Notes: generated by a model not told the origin, from the letters alone. Numbered from the stretch's first letter, positions 1 through 10,864 are shown. The stretch is 64,000 nt of DNA from Palaemon carinicauda (GCF_036898095.1 NC_090736.1:10465395-10529394), one strand, 5' to 3'. Program-made: numbers and translations.

Positions 1-188
1 ACTACAAGAAAAGACTAAACAATGAACATAAAGTATTTCAAGAACAGTAACAACATTAATTTACATCATCAACGTATAAACTATTTTTCTTCACAAACAG
101 TTCAATCATCTTATTTCCGTTCGAGTAAATTATCATTATCATTTGTATTACTGTTATCATTAGCACTAGCATTTCCATTAGTTTTATT

Positions 189-273
189 AGTCGTCGTTGT
201 AATAGTAGTAGTAGTAGTAGTAGTAGTAGTTGTAGTAGTAGTAGTAGTAGATGTATGAATAGCAGTAGTAATC

Positions 274-335
<62 letters not shown>

Positions 336-387
336 GATGTTGTTTTTATTATTATTATCAATATTATATTATTCTTATTATTATTAA

Positions 388-421
<34 letters not shown>

Positions 422-428
422 GATCTTG

Positions 429-471
<43 letters not shown>

Positions 472-519
472 GATTATTATTATTATTATTGCCATAGTTG
501 TTTTTATTATTATTATCAA

Positions 520-600
<81 letters not shown>

Positions 601-612
601 CGATTTCATTGA

Positions 613-661
<49 letters not shown>

Positions 662-694
662 GCCATAGTTGTTTTTATTATTATTATCAATATT

Positions 695-759
<65 letters not shown>

Positions 760-785
760 GATGTTGTTTTTATTATTATTATCAA

Positions 786-861
<76 letters not shown>

Positions 862-935
862 GCCATAGTTGTTTTTATTATTATTATCAATATTATTATT
901 ATTATTATTATAATTATTATTATTGTAAATTTGAA
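189..935. repeat. Compound trinucleotide microsatellite, (TAG)n then (TTA)n
   Basis: A short (TAG)n run at about 200-251 is followed by an interrupted (TTA)n array to about 935. The interruptions are not random. A block containing TTGCCATAGTTGTTTTT followed by TTATTATTATCAAT recurs at about 488, 660 and 860, and a related TTGATGTTGTTTTT block recurs at about 334 and 758. This shows segmental duplication of array pieces, not only single-unit slippage. Long open frames here (poly-Ile, poly-Asn, poly-Leu) are artefacts of the repeat. Bases 1-188 hold nothing I recognise. Confidence 0.95.
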
Positions 936-1375
936 CAAGATGTAAAAAAAATAAGTAACTTGCAGAAAACACCATAACCAGTCTAAAACTCTTTGGTCCA
1001 TTTATCCTTATATATCTAAAGTGCCTCTTCAGTTCAAGAAGCACTCTGGACGAAGTGCTAAAACTTCAGTTTGTGGATTTCTAATACCAAAACAATAAGT
1101 TTTATTCTAACCTAATAAATCTTCTAGTTTTACCATTGAGGAATTTTCACGGATCCACTCGGAGTTGATGACCACAGTCGTTGCGACGCTAAGTTCCATA
1201 TATAACTCAAATTTGATATAAAAAACTTAAGATAAGTCACGCTTATCACCTACCACAAAGGAGAGAAAGGAAAGGAAGACTGATTTAAATATTGCAAAAA
1301 AATCAGAGTCATATATGAGCAAACTTTCTTTATCATAATTGGATTTACGTAGTAGTAATGATAATAATAGGTTAA
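936..1375. other. Unassigned spacer
   Basis: No coding frame, RNA gene or repeat structure that I can support. Short low-complexity stretches only. Confidence 0.5.
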
Positions 1376-1376
1376 G

Positions 1377-1430
<54 letters not shown>

Positions 1431-1450
1431 GGTCAAGATAATAATAATAA

Positions 1451-1488
<38 letters not shown>

Positions 1489-1580
1489 TTATAATAATAA
1501 TAATAATAGGTCAAGATAATAATAATAATAATAATAATAATAATAGGTCAAGATAATAATAATAATAATAATAGGTCAAG

Positions 1581-1655
<75 letters not shown>
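1376..1655. repeat. (TAA)n array with regularly recurring GGTCAAGA interruptions
   Basis: Runs of TAA are broken by the block TAGGTCAAGATAA at about 1430, 1507, 1546 and 1573, and by a variant with GGTTAAGA at about 1370. The recurring block indicates duplication of microsatellite plus interruption as a unit. Confidence 0.93.
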
Positions 1656-1656
<1 letters not shown>

Positions 1657-1792
1657 GCCGTTTGTGTCCACACTGCCAATTTCATAAATGAAATAATTCT
1701 GACCACATTTTTTCATTCGTTAACCAATCAAGTCTTCGAAACCAGCTAGAAGATGATAGTGGAGGTATGCGCCCTGTTTTAAATGTGTTATC

Positions 1793-1900
1793 ATCGTCAT
1801 CGTCATCATCATCTACGGCCATTGACGCAAAGAGACTGTTAGATTTTGCCAAGTCGTCTCTATCTTGAGCTTTTAAATCAATATTTCTCCATTCATCTAG
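1793..1900 (-). pseudogene. 3' tail of a non-LTR retrotransposon (LINE) ORF, copy 1
   Basis: Read on the - strand this encodes DEWRNIDLKAQDRDD followed by a frameshifted remainder. It then runs into a (GATGAT)n tail, seen on + as CATCATCATC at 1793-1815. The same tail with better coding potential lies at 3171-3292. The W-R-x-I-x-L-K-A-Q-D-R-x-x-W/R pattern resembles the extreme C-terminus of endonuclease/RT LINE proteins, where such AQDRxxW motifs are common, and a microsatellite 3' tail is typical of the RTE group. The assignment to a particular clade is inference. The copy is truncated to its last hundred bases. Confidence 0.6.
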
Positions 1901-2019
1901 TGTAAATATATTAAATTAGATGGTATTCTTTGCGATATTTTTTTAAGTGCTCTTAGTACTAATGTTTTAGTCCACTTTGCGCAATAGAATGTTTTATTTA
2001 TTTTGATGAAATGAGGAGC

Positions 2020-2640
2020 ATGAATGAAAATGAAAGAAAAAAATTAAAATGCAAAATTAAAATGACAGCAAACATTAAAGAATAAAAATGAAAATGATAA
2101 AAAATAAAGAGAAAAATCAAAGAGCAAAAAATTAAAATGACAGAAAAAGTTTAAAAGTAAAAATTAGAACGACAGAAGAAATTAAAGTGCAAATATTAAA
2201 ATAACAGCAAACATGAGGCGAAAATTAAAATGACAGAAGAAATTGAAAAGCAAAAATGAAAATGAAAGAAAAAATTAAAGTGCAAAAAATTAAAATGACA
2301 GCAAACATGAAAGAATAAAGATGAAAATGATAAAAAATAAAGAGAAAAAATCAGAGCAAAAAATTAAAATGACAAAAATTAAAGAGTAAAAATTAAAATA
2401 ACAAGAAATGATAGAGCAAATATTAAAATGACAGGAAACGTGAAACAAATATTAAAATGACAGAAGAAATTGAAGAGCAAAAATGAAAATGACAAAAAAA
2501 TTGAAGAGCAAAAATGAAAATGAGAAAAAAATTAGAGTAGAAAAATTTAAAGAAAAAGTTAAAGAGCAAAAATAAAAATGACAGAAAACAATAAAAAGCA
2601 AATTGAAAATTACATAAAAGATCAAGAGGATAAAAGCTCT
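2020..2640. repeat. Diverged A-rich minisatellite
   Basis: Repeated variants of AAAATTAAAATGACAG, GAAGAAATTGAAGAGCAA and AATGAAAATGAAAG fill about 620 bp with no stable period. The units look related, probably 25-35 bp with many indels. The region is over 60% A on the + strand and has no coding signal. Confidence 0.8.
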
Positions 2641-2716
2641 TAAAATTTTTCAACTAATACGTTATTATCAAATATGTTTTAATTCGTGATACTGATCATT
2701 TTCATCATCATCATCT

Positions 2717-3186
2717 ACAAATCCTATTGACGCAAAGGGCCTCTGCCTCTACAAATCCTATTGACGCAAAGGGCCTCTGCCTCTACAAACCCTATTGACG
2801 GAAAGGGCCTCTGCCTCTACAAATCCTATTGACGCAAAGGGCCTCTGCCTCTACAAACCCTATTGACGCAAAGGGCCTCTGCCTCTACAAACCCTATTGA
2901 CGGAAAGGGCCTCTGCCTCTACAAATCCTATTGACGCAAAGGGCCTCTGCCTCTACAAACCCTATTGACGCAAAGGGCCTCTGCCTCTACAAACCCTATT
3001 GACGGAAAGGGCCTCTGCCTCTACAAATCCTATTGACGCAAAGGGCCTCTGCCTCTACAAACCCTATTGACGCAAAGGGCCTCTGCCTCTACAAACCCTA
3101 TTGACGCAAAGGGCCTCTGCATCTACAAATCCTATTGACGCAAAGGGCCTCTGCATCTACAAATCCTATTGACGGAAAGGGCCTCG
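2717..3186. repeat. 34-bp minisatellite, about 14 copies, derived from a LINE 3' end
   Basis: The unit begins ACAAATCCTATTGACGCAAA and ends GGGCCTCTGCCTCT, 34 bp. About 14 copies lie head to tail with very few changes. Two diagnostic positions vary: AAATCC versus AAACCC, and GACGCAAAG versus GACGGAAAG. Units 4-6, 7-9 and (imperfectly) 10-12 repeat the order T/c, C/c, C/g, a 102-bp higher-order unit. On the - strand the unit is the end of the LINE ORF at 3171-3292 (EAL-x-VNR), so the array grew out of that tail. A CAT-repeat lies at its left end (2701-2715), as expected for the LINE's own 3' tail. Confidence 0.93.
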
Positions 3187-3292
3187 GATAGATTTCGCCG
3201 GTCGTCTCTATCTTGAGCTTTTAATACAATGCTTCTCCATTCATCATCTCTTACTTCACGCTTCATAGTCCTCAGCCATGTAGGATTGCTAG
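3171..3292 (-). pseudogene. 3' tail of a LINE ORF, copy 2, source of the minisatellite
   Basis: On the - strand the frame reads NPTWLRTMKREVRDDEWRSI then LKAQDRDDRRNLSEALSVNR, running directly into the 34-bp array. The pattern TWLRT...EW..I.LKAQDRD..RNL.EAL is typical of the C-terminus of LINE reverse transcriptase ORFs. There is no domain upstream, so this is a 5'-truncated insertion. The homologous fragment at 1793-1900 has the same tail without minisatellite expansion. Confidence 0.7.
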
Positions 3293-3630
3293 GATAGCAG
3301 AATATACTGATAATTCTAACCTCTATATATTTTGTAAACTACAAAATAAATTTGTTAAAGACATAGATCTTTTTTAATCTCTAAAATGGAAGAGATAGCT
3401 TCCAGTCATCATTTCTCATTTTACGATTTAAAATTGAAGATCTGATGATTACGGGAAGAAAATTCATCAAAGTATTAAATATGATGAAAATTTTGATGAC
3501 TAAACTTTTCTCGCTATTTTATTTCATTTTGCAAATCTTCCTTCCGGCCAGGACTGATTTTGAAATGGAACATTTTGATAAAAAAAAAAAAATTAAAGAA
3601 TATAAATAAAAAATATTTCAATATTGCCTC
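3293..3630. other. Unassigned spacer
   Basis: AT-rich, with no open frame or repeat I can support. Confidence 0.4.

Positions 3631-3706
<76 letters not shown>
3631..3706. repeat. (GA)n microsatellite
   Basis: Uninterrupted GA dinucleotides for about 76 bp. Arg-Glu and Leu-Ser frames across it are spurious. Confidence 0.98.
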
Positions 3707-3709
<3 letters not shown>

Positions 3710-3930
3710 ATTAATTCCAAATGGCGACATTACGATAAACTTTCAGGATTTGTACCATTGTCGACATATTTTAGGAATCGTGAACGAAAATTATAATTCG
3801 ACATCACATTCACTGATCATCAGTAAAACTGCGTATTTTTCATGAAATGCCAATTAGAGTATGTTCCAAACCTCGCAAAAAAAAAAAAAAAAAGTCTTTC
3901 AAAGAGAAACGATGGGGGAATTATTAAAAG

Positions 3931-4258
<328 letters not shown>

Positions 4259-4728
4259 AATGCGTGTGTATACATACATATCTGAAGAACATTGGATGTT
4301 ATCACCATTTACGAGGGACAGCTCAAATTAATGACAACCTTAACTCTTCCTTAAGTCCTCCAGTTTCACCCTTTAGCTCCTCTCCTATCAATAAAACATC
4401 ACCATTATTCAACTTAAGTCCAACGAACTCTTTCTCTGTCTCTTGTTTTTCGTTTATCCGAATTTATAATTTGATATCAACCCCATTCTTAGAAACTACA
4501 TTTACATTTACATTTCAGCCGACGTTGGTACCAATATACCGATGGTTAAGCTGATAGGTGATGTGACTGGAACGAACCACAGACCTTTCAATAATATCCC
4601 AGTGCTCTCTGATTTATGTGGTAATGACTTCAAGTCATTTCTTATTGTTAACGTCGTATAATTTTTTAGCTTCGCTCTGATTTCCAAATGAGGACCGATT
4701 TGAAAGTCCAGATATTTAACTTGTTATT

Positions 4729-4730
<2 letters not shown>

Positions 4731-4780
<50 letters not shown>

Positions 4781-4836
4781 TAATAATAATAATGATAATA
4801 ATTAGCTCCCCTATATAATAAAGAGCAAGTGTCTGG

Positions 4837-4893
<57 letters not shown>

Positions 4894-4913
4894 TACAGTC
4901 TATATGCAGTATA

Positions 4914-4974
<61 letters not shown>

Positions 4975-5221
4975 GATATAAAATCACGCTCAACGGCATT
5001 GCCAAACGTATAACTACTCGGTCTCTCTCTGTCCCCCGGGTAGGGGAGAGAGAGGGAGTAGGCATACCCTGACGAGAGGGGCTGTAAGTAAAAAGGGGGA
5101 GGGGGTGAAAAGGGTTGAATCTGTGGTGCATATTTGTCTAAATATATAGCCGTCATTTTTGATGGGTCGCGCACAACAACAACAACAACAACAATAATAA
5201 TAATAATAATAATAATAATAT
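4731..5221. repeat. Cluster of microsatellites: (TAA)n, two (TA)n arrays, (CAA)(TAA)n
   Basis: (TAA)n at about 4731-4803, (TA)n at about 4838-4886 and 4917-4972, then AACAACAAC followed by TAATAATAA at about 5176-5221. Unique-looking sequence between them (about 4975-5170) has no coding signal I trust. Confidence 0.95.
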
Positions 5222-5399
5222 CTCGCGCACAAAAAAATGACAATTCTGAACACCGGGTTGTCCTTGGGACAGATGCCAAAACTTACGTTTTGTATTTACC
5301 TTGAATGAAGTGACAGATGTAATATATATGTGCCAAGTGCCAGCCAGATGCCTTCTTCTTTTGTATCTCACACTATTGGGTCATTACCAAGGACAAGTG

Positions 5400-5500
5400 G
5401 CTCCTTCGTACTGAGAGAAGGATCTGATGTAGTCCTGTCTGGCAGTAGTATCTCAACGGATGACCTGGTGCATTGGCCAGCCTATTACCATTAATAGCTA
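5400..5500. repeat. Fragment of the long interspersed repeat also present at 58358-59015
   Basis: GAGAGAAGGATC..GATGTAGT..TGTCTGGC and GTAGTATCTCAAC..GGTGC..TGGCCA..CCTA match the end of the repeat near 58900-59010 with scattered substitutions and a short deletion. This is a 3'-end fragment of that family. Confidence 0.7.
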
Positions 5501-5550
5501 GAGTGTTCCCGCTTTAACCTTGATCCTAAATTTCAACAGACTGTGCATTA

Positions 5551-5552
<2 letters not shown>

Positions 5553-5622
<70 letters not shown>
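5553..5622. repeat. (CT)n microsatellite
   Basis: Uninterrupted CT dinucleotides. Confidence 0.98.
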
Positions 5623-5628
<6 letters not shown>

Positions 5629-5875
5629 GAATTTTATATTTTCATCTACTGTTGCGGAGGTTCATATCCCTTCCTCACCCCAAACTAGGACCAAGACGGA
5701 CCAGACAGTGGCTGCCGGTATACCTCTCCGGGTTATCCCTTCTCCCGAAGATATGACTACTCCCTCCCTCCCCTCCCGAGGGACGGGGAGGGATTGAATA
5801 GTCATACGTCTGCTAATGCCGCTCAGCGGAACAATTAATATATAGGCTATACAGTATATTCACACACACACACAC

Positions 5876-5876
5876 T

Positions 5877-5920
<44 letters not shown>

Positions 5921-5942
5921 TATGTATATATATATATTCATA

Positions 5943-6020
<78 letters not shown>
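5876..6020. repeat. (TA)n microsatellite preceded by (CA)n
   Basis: ACACACACAC at about 5861-5873 leads into a TA array broken only by TATTCATATATATTATAT near 5935-5955. Confidence 0.98.
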
Positions 6021-6023
<3 letters not shown>

Positions 6024-6185
6024 GACACGTTGTTCTTTTTATATAAGAAGTTCCAACTGCGGAGTTTCCACCTGTTGAATAGCCTACAGCCTACCAAGGG
6101 CAAAGTGCCGGACCTTTTGGCCCAAGTTCTTAAATCTCTATATGACACTATTGCGATATTTCCCATCCGTAAGGTAAAATAAAAA

Positions 6186-6559
6186 AGAAAAAAAAATAGA
6201 ATAAGCGGTGGTCAAAATCCTATTTTCAAGGATGACCTTCCAAAAAATTTACAATGTTTTGGATTTATCTTTTGTTCCACTGTAGGCTATCGTCAGTTGG
6301 AGAGTTTGTCTATAATGGAATAAATCCAACAGCAATTCTTATATAAGCCAACGTCTCGGTCTTCAAATTCTTCGATTACTTTTATGTCACTTTAATTAAC
6401 AAATTAATCCTTTTGAATTTTAGAATGCACATTTCTATACTACTCGCGTTGTAACAATCGTTCAAGTTTTGAGCAAATTCTTACATTGTTTTACATGTTC
6501 TTGATAGCAAAAAGGCGTGACTTAAAGTTAGAAGTTGTCCTTGACGAGTGGTTCTATGA

Positions 6560-6563
<4 letters not shown>
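6186..6563. other. Unassigned spacer
   Basis: No coding frame or repeat that I can support. Confidence 0.4.
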
Positions 6564-6638
<75 letters not shown>

Positions 6639-6796
6639 TTAGCCCAACTACAAACTGTTCATAAGAACTGATAAATCTATTTTCACATACCATACCTCCA
6701 AGAACACGTAAATGCAACCAAGGGGAAAAAACGTTTAAATATAGATATTGGTATACGTGTAGATATGCAGGCTTTGCCCATGTGTTGCTCACGTGA

Positions 6797-6885
<89 letters not shown>

Positions 6886-6886
6886 T
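6564..6886. repeat. Two (GA)n microsatellites
   Basis: GA arrays at about 6564-6635 and 6801-6886, the second broken by ATAGAG near 6866. The 165 bp between them show no gene signal. Confidence 0.96.
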
Positions 6887-7183
6887 TACACAATGAAGCA
6901 AATTTCAGCTTTCAACGAGTGGTTTTCTTCCTTGTAAGGTACATTAACAGAGATAAGAAGATAGACAGAGCCAGTCTATATGAGTAAATCTATTAATAAA
7001 ATCCACGGTATTTGCTTTGCTACTCTAACTTTTGATCTGTAAACGATCATTTAAACACAAACTTTAACGTGATGACTATATGACATCCCATAGCCTTCTC
7101 TACGGGGCTATGCCTTTATACCGGCATATCATATTAACATAAAACCGGTTAATATACTTAAGGGGGAGAAATGAAAGCATGAA

Positions 7184-7191
7184 TCACGTGA
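7184..7191. promoter_or_regulatory. Candidate palindromic E-box upstream of the possible GBE1 first exon
   Basis: TCACGTGA is a perfect 8-bp palindrome with the core CACGTG bound by bHLH-ZIP factors of the USF/MITF/TFE type. It lies about 100 bp before the candidate exon 1 donor at 7291. No TATA box is convincing nearby. A motif this short occurs by chance about once per 65 kb, so position is the only support. Confidence 0.2.
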
Positions 7192-7199
7192 CTCGACTC

Positions 7200-7291
7200 C
7201 CCTATCTAGATGCTTTTAAGTTCTGTAGTTGTCCGCACTTGCTAAAGTTGTGGTGGCACTGTCCTGCTTCTTGCACAAGCTGCCGAAAATC
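7200..7291 (+). other. Candidate non-coding first exon of GBE1
   Basis: A moderately GC-rich stretch free of microsatellites ends CCGAAAATCAAG followed by the donor-like GTAAAT. Joined to the exon at 19282 it would read ...AENQGHSSR before the Met at 19296. An in-frame TAA at about 7243 precedes it with no ATG between, so translation would still start at 19296 and this would be 5' UTR. The 5' limit is a guess. Other donors in the preceding 19 kb could serve equally well. Confidence 0.25.
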
Positions 7292-7734
7292 AAGGTAAAT
7301 ATTGTTTTAGAATGTTTTATCCTTTACGTAACATGTATAGCAAGAACATCAAGGCTTTAATGGGTTGATTTACTGTAAAATCATAACATGACACGAAGGT
7401 ATAAGGTAACAAATATCAATATTTGTGTGGACTTCTGGATGTGTCAAGACTACTCGACCTTCATAGAAACCGCCTGACGACAAGGTCATGTTTGTGTTCA
7501 AGTCACATGTTGAGGATATTTGCCTTTTTTATTCATTAAACAGTTGGTGGTGGGATAAGATTTATATGAGGATAGTTTTATCCTATAGAAATCATGTTTG
7601 CCAAGGTTAAATATTAAAGATTTAAGCTAACATGATCAGATCTTCGTTCGGGAGTTTAGGTGGAGCCTTTGTACCTCGTTGGGACAGACCGGTCGCGTAG
7701 AATTCCACAAGTTATGAAAGAAAAACCACACTTT
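7292..7734. other. Unassigned spacer
   Basis: Nothing recognisable. If exon 1 is real this is the start of GBE1 intron 1. Confidence 0.4.
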
Positions 7735-7737
7735 AAA

Positions 7738-7968
7738 GGCGGTGCTACACGGTCGAACGTTGTTCGACTAAGTTTGAAGTGAGGTTCAAACGTTTGAGGT
7801 TGTCGAATACTCTCGTCGAACTGTTCAAAGAAATTCTGTCCTCACCTGACTTTTGTGGCCTAGGCTTCATTGTCCCCAAACCTTAAGCATTTGTGACTGA
7901 CCCCTCTTCGAACTGTTTGACAAGCTGGTTCGACGAACCGTTCGGCCGTGTAAACCCCTCTTCAAGGG
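7738..7968. mobile_element. MITE-like element, copy 1
   Basis: The left edge GGTGCTACACGGTCGAACG and the right edge GAACCGTTCGGCCGTGTAAACC are inverted repeats of one another with a few mismatches (core TACACGG.CGAACG). A homologous copy with the same internal sequence (TTCATTGTCC.CAAACCTTA.GCATTTGTGACTGAC) lies at 17318-17545. Size and lack of coding capacity fit a MITE. The superfamily is undetermined because no clean target duplication is visible. Confidence 0.7.
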
Positions 7969-8091
7969 AAACAAACACAAGAGCACCAAACCAAAGGTTT
8001 CCCACCTCCTCTAGGGGTTGTACACGATGACGGCCATGCCCTATTATCTCCCCTATTTTCAAACCTATCATTTAGAATACAGCAGTATAAG

Positions 8092-8275
8092 AGGGGGCCA
8101 TTCCCCCATTGGGTAAGTAGGTAAAGACACTGCTTTTATGTTAGGTTAGTTTTTGTGGTTTAGGTTACATGGTGTTCTGTGCAAGAACGTCACTTAACCT
8201 AATGTTCCCCACCTAATCTATCCTAGGAGCTGTATCCTTACCTACTGGGGTGGGCGGTATGCCCCCCCCACGACT
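8092..8275. mobile_element. Possible MITE with inverted ends
   Basis: The left part GGGGGCCATTCCCCC..GGGTAAGTAGGTAAAG and the right part CCTTACCTACTGGGGTGGGC..TATGCCCCCCC are imperfect inverted repeats about 35 bp long, flanking a roughly 110-bp interior with no coding. A single copy with imperfect arms, so this is weak. Confidence 0.4.
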
Positions 8276-8835
8276 CCCTCCTTAGATTTCCATATCCTTG
8301 GCTTACTCTAAGAATAAGTCTCAACCCTGTGTTTGCTCCCCAACCAGCTTCACTCCGGCAAAGTAACGTGAAATCGTCTTAAATCGTAAAACTAGCTTCA
8401 TATTATCGTATTTCAGATCAAGATAAATAACAACTCCCCCATCAATAAAATTGATTTGAGAAGTAACAAAGCTTACACCTGTCTCAACGAACTACATTCA
8501 CCAGTTTAGGGGCCCTACCTCAAACTGTAGACCATTTTTGCTGTAGAGCTGTAAACATTATTATTAATTTTATTATATTTTATTTATTGTTAATAATAGG
8601 TCACTTAGAATTAGAGGAGGTATTCTTATACCTTGCACCTGTTATAGTCTAGAGTAACTTGTGGCAACGAACAGGGCAAGAGGTTACAGTTGAATGTTTG
8701 CTGAAAATTTTAAATTTTGTCAGTTTTTCGTACTTATTTTTATTACGGTATGAGCCATTCAGAGATACGAAGACATTCGCTGAGTATGAACACTACCCCT
8801 GTGGTAGATTTAGTTAATTCGGTGGATGCCAGTAG
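8276..8835. other. Unassigned spacer
   Basis: No gene or repeat that I can support. Confidence 0.4.
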
Positions 8836-8951
8836 GAACATAGTGTTATTATTATTATTGTTATTAGTATTATTATCATCATTGCTATTATTATTATTGT
8901 TGTTATTACTATTGTTATTATTATTATTATTACTACTACTACTACTACTAC
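8836..8951. repeat. (TTA)n/(CTA)n microsatellite abutting an interspersed repeat
   Basis: Interrupted TTA runs end in CTACTACTACTACTACTA and are directly followed by the interspersed repeat at 8952. The same neighbour relation is seen at all four copies of that repeat. Confidence 0.9.
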
Positions 8952-9046
8952 TAGCTAAGCTACAACCCTAGTTGGAAAATCAGGATGCTATAAGCCCAAG
9001 AGGTCCAACAGGGAAAAATAGCCCTGTGAGGAAAGGAAATAAATAA
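8952..9046 (+). mobile_element. Short interspersed repeat (SINE-like), copy 1
   Basis: Contains AGCTACAACCCTAGTTGG, CAGGATGCTATAAGCCCAAG and CCAACAGGGAAAAATAGCCC, then TGAGGAAAGGAAATAAATAAA. Homologous copies are at 9708-9812 (-), 58358 (+, much longer) and 60262-60348 (-). I associate this sequence with very abundant decapod repeats. No polymerase III boxes are evident, so SINE-like describes only its size and dispersion. Confidence 0.8.
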
Positions 9047-9312
9047 ACTTACTTACTTACTTGTTTTGGGTTTAAATCCAACCCTCCACTGAAGTCGAGT
9101 GAACTACTTCTCGGGCGGGTCCATATTAATCATCAAACGAAACATTTTCATTATAACTTATACAATTCTTTGATTGTAGCATCTTCCAAATCATATGATC
9201 TTGTGAAAAGTAATGTCTTTAGTTTCTTCTTAAATTCAATTGCTCCCTTTAGGTCCTTCATTTCAGTTGGCAGTTTATTATAATGTCTAGGCGCACAGTA
9301 GCTAAACGATAT
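9047..9312 (-). pseudogene. 3' end of a LINE: RT-ORF C-terminus and 3' UTR with (AAGT)n tail
   Basis: On the - strand 9312-9151 reads SFSYCAPRHYNKLPTEMKDL then KGAIEFKKKLKTLLF and a stop at 9153-9151. The form 'Y-x-A-P-R-x-x-N-x-L-P-x-E-(I/M)-...-F-K-(K/R)-x-L-K-x-x-L' is the usual C-terminal tail of jockey/CR1/RTE-like LINE polymerases. About 100 bp of 3' UTR follow, then AAGTAAGTAAGTAAGT at the right of copy 1 of the short repeat, as expected for a LINE 3' terminus. No RT catalytic region is present, so this is a severely 5'-truncated insertion. Confidence 0.8.
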
Positions 9313-9516
9313 GAGAAATAATGAGCAATTAAAATAAAATATTGAAAATAGGGTGAAGTGTGAGGTATGGATATTTACCAGTCATGTGGCAAGGATGAAG
9401 CTATAGCACTAATAATACCTGTGCTTTGGTTTGTGTTTATTCATATTTTGCCTTCCATTTGAGGGAAAAGTGCTTTTCCCTTCAGTTCCTCTTATTTAAA
9501 GGCTATCTAGGTTATT

Positions 9517-9520
<4 letters not shown>

Positions 9521-9604
<84 letters not shown>
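9521..9604. repeat. (CT)n microsatellite
   Basis: Uninterrupted CT dinucleotides. Confidence 0.98.
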
Positions 9605-9608
<4 letters not shown>

Positions 9609-9707
9609 TGGTTTATATCTGAAGGGTCTAATTTAATTCTGTTACTATTCTTGAATTATATTTTGATGGTTTATTCTACTCTTGTAGTTTGTTTATTCTT
9701 CTCGTAG

Positions 9708-9826
9708 TTTATTTCCTGGTTTCCTTTCCTTACTGGGCTATTTTTCCCTGTTGGAGCCCTTGATCCTATAGCATCCTGCTTTTCAAACTAAGGTTGTAGC
9801 CTAGCTTGTAATAATAATAATAATAT
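9708..9826 (-). mobile_element. Short interspersed repeat, copy 2, with adjoining (TAA)n
   Basis: Reverse complement of copy 1: TTTCCTTTCCTTACTGGGCT, CCCTGTTGGAGCCCTTGATC, TATAGCATCCTGCTTTTC, then GGTTGTAGCCTAGCTTG and TAATAATAATAATAA. The microsatellite sits at the element's 5' end, as in the other copies. Confidence 0.82.
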
Positions 9827-10117
9827 CTGTTGCTATGACCACATAGTCGGAAATTCAGCCAATTCGGGTAGGAGGGCTGTTTTGCTTGGATTTAAAATGC
9901 GTTGGTTTCAACAAGACTTGTCCTTTTAAGGGTTTTACTTTATCTGAGGTCTGATTGGAGTCAATATATTATACAGTAGATTCATGTTTTATTGCAATCC
10001 TGCATGCATCAACTTAATGACTGCCTGAATGGATGCAGGTTTACTCCACAGGCAAGTCGGCTTTGCTTAGAAAACATTAGTAATATAGATAAACCCTTCT
10101 GGGCTAGAAGAATAAAA
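9827..10117. other. Unassigned spacer
   Basis: No gene or repeat seen. Confidence 0.4.
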
Positions 10118-10314
10118 CTATAGTCCATTTCTTTTAGCGAGGCAGATTTGCACCGACTCGCAGCGGTGCCCTTTTAGCTCGGAAAAGTTTCCGGATCGCT
10201 GATTGGTTGGACAAGATAACTCTAACCAATCAGCGATCAGGAAACTTTTCCGAGCTAAAAGGGCACTGCTGCGAGTCGGTGCAAATCTGCCTTGCTAAAA
10301 GGAATGGACTATAG
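10118..10314. mobile_element. Fold-back MITE, 197 bp, nearly perfect palindrome
   Basis: The left half starts CTATAGTCCATTTCTTTTAG and the right half ends CTAAAAGGAATGGACTATAG. The arms pair through almost the whole length (for example TTTGCACCGACTCGCAGC with GCTGCGAGTCGGTGCAAA, and TGATTGGTTGG with CTAACCAATCA) around a short centre near 10210-10222. The outer CTATAG leaves a possible TA target duplication. It has no coding capacity. Only a handful of arm mismatches are visible, which suggests a young or recently converted copy. Confidence 0.9.
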
Positions 10315-10487
10315 TGGTTATTATCAAGAATAGCAATGTGGTACTGTTCATGTGAAACAAGAAGTACAGTAGTGTTGTAGTGTTCATACTGTACTGTATA
10401 TATACAGTGTACTGTATATAGAGAGTGCAAGACATCATGTATGCTAGAACTGTAATAAAAATAATAAGAAGAAATACTGTATGTCAA

Positions 10488-10680
10488 TTTTAAATATTAA
10501 ACTTAGCCGGCGAATATATAATAGCTGACGTCTCCGACGGCTCGACAGATTCCAAAAACTCGCGAGCGATTGCCGTGAAGGTTGCGGGTGTGACCACCAG
10601 CGCCGACTATCGGCCAGATACCGCATATACTTGTAAACATCTCCAGTTCTTCTCTGTCGGTCTTGTCGACTAGTTGGTTC
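10488..10680 (+). repeat. Element A left ITR
   Basis: TTTTAAATATTAAACTTAGC begins the element. GACGTCTCCGACGGCTCGAC, CAAAAACTCGCGAGCGATTG, GGTGTGACCACCAGCGCC and TGTAAACATCTCCAGTTCTT recur as reverse complement at 16434-16580 with very few differences. The outer edge is fixed by comparison with the ICR, where the complement of this end joins the complement of the right end at AAAA. Confidence 0.92.
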
Positions 10681-10864
10681 CACTCGCTTTATGACCTCGA
10701 GTTTTCTACCGAATTGGTGAAGTACTTGGTTTTGGTTTTATTGCTTTCGCCGTGTTGAATATTTTTTAGAAAATATTTTAAGAAATATATTCTTTGAATA
10801 GTCTTCGTGCTGTTTTTTTCAAAGATGAACTAACGTTTGGTTTATTTATGCTACGCAGTTTGCG

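Noticed and set aside
56..1044. Long open frames encoding poly-Ile, poly-Asn, poly-Leu and poly-Tyr
   Set aside because: They are translations of (TTA)n microsatellite in all frames. No flanking coding signal.
2717..3186. CRISPR-like array of 34-bp units
   Set aside because: Units are contiguous with no spacers, the genome is eukaryotic, and the unit is LINE-derived.
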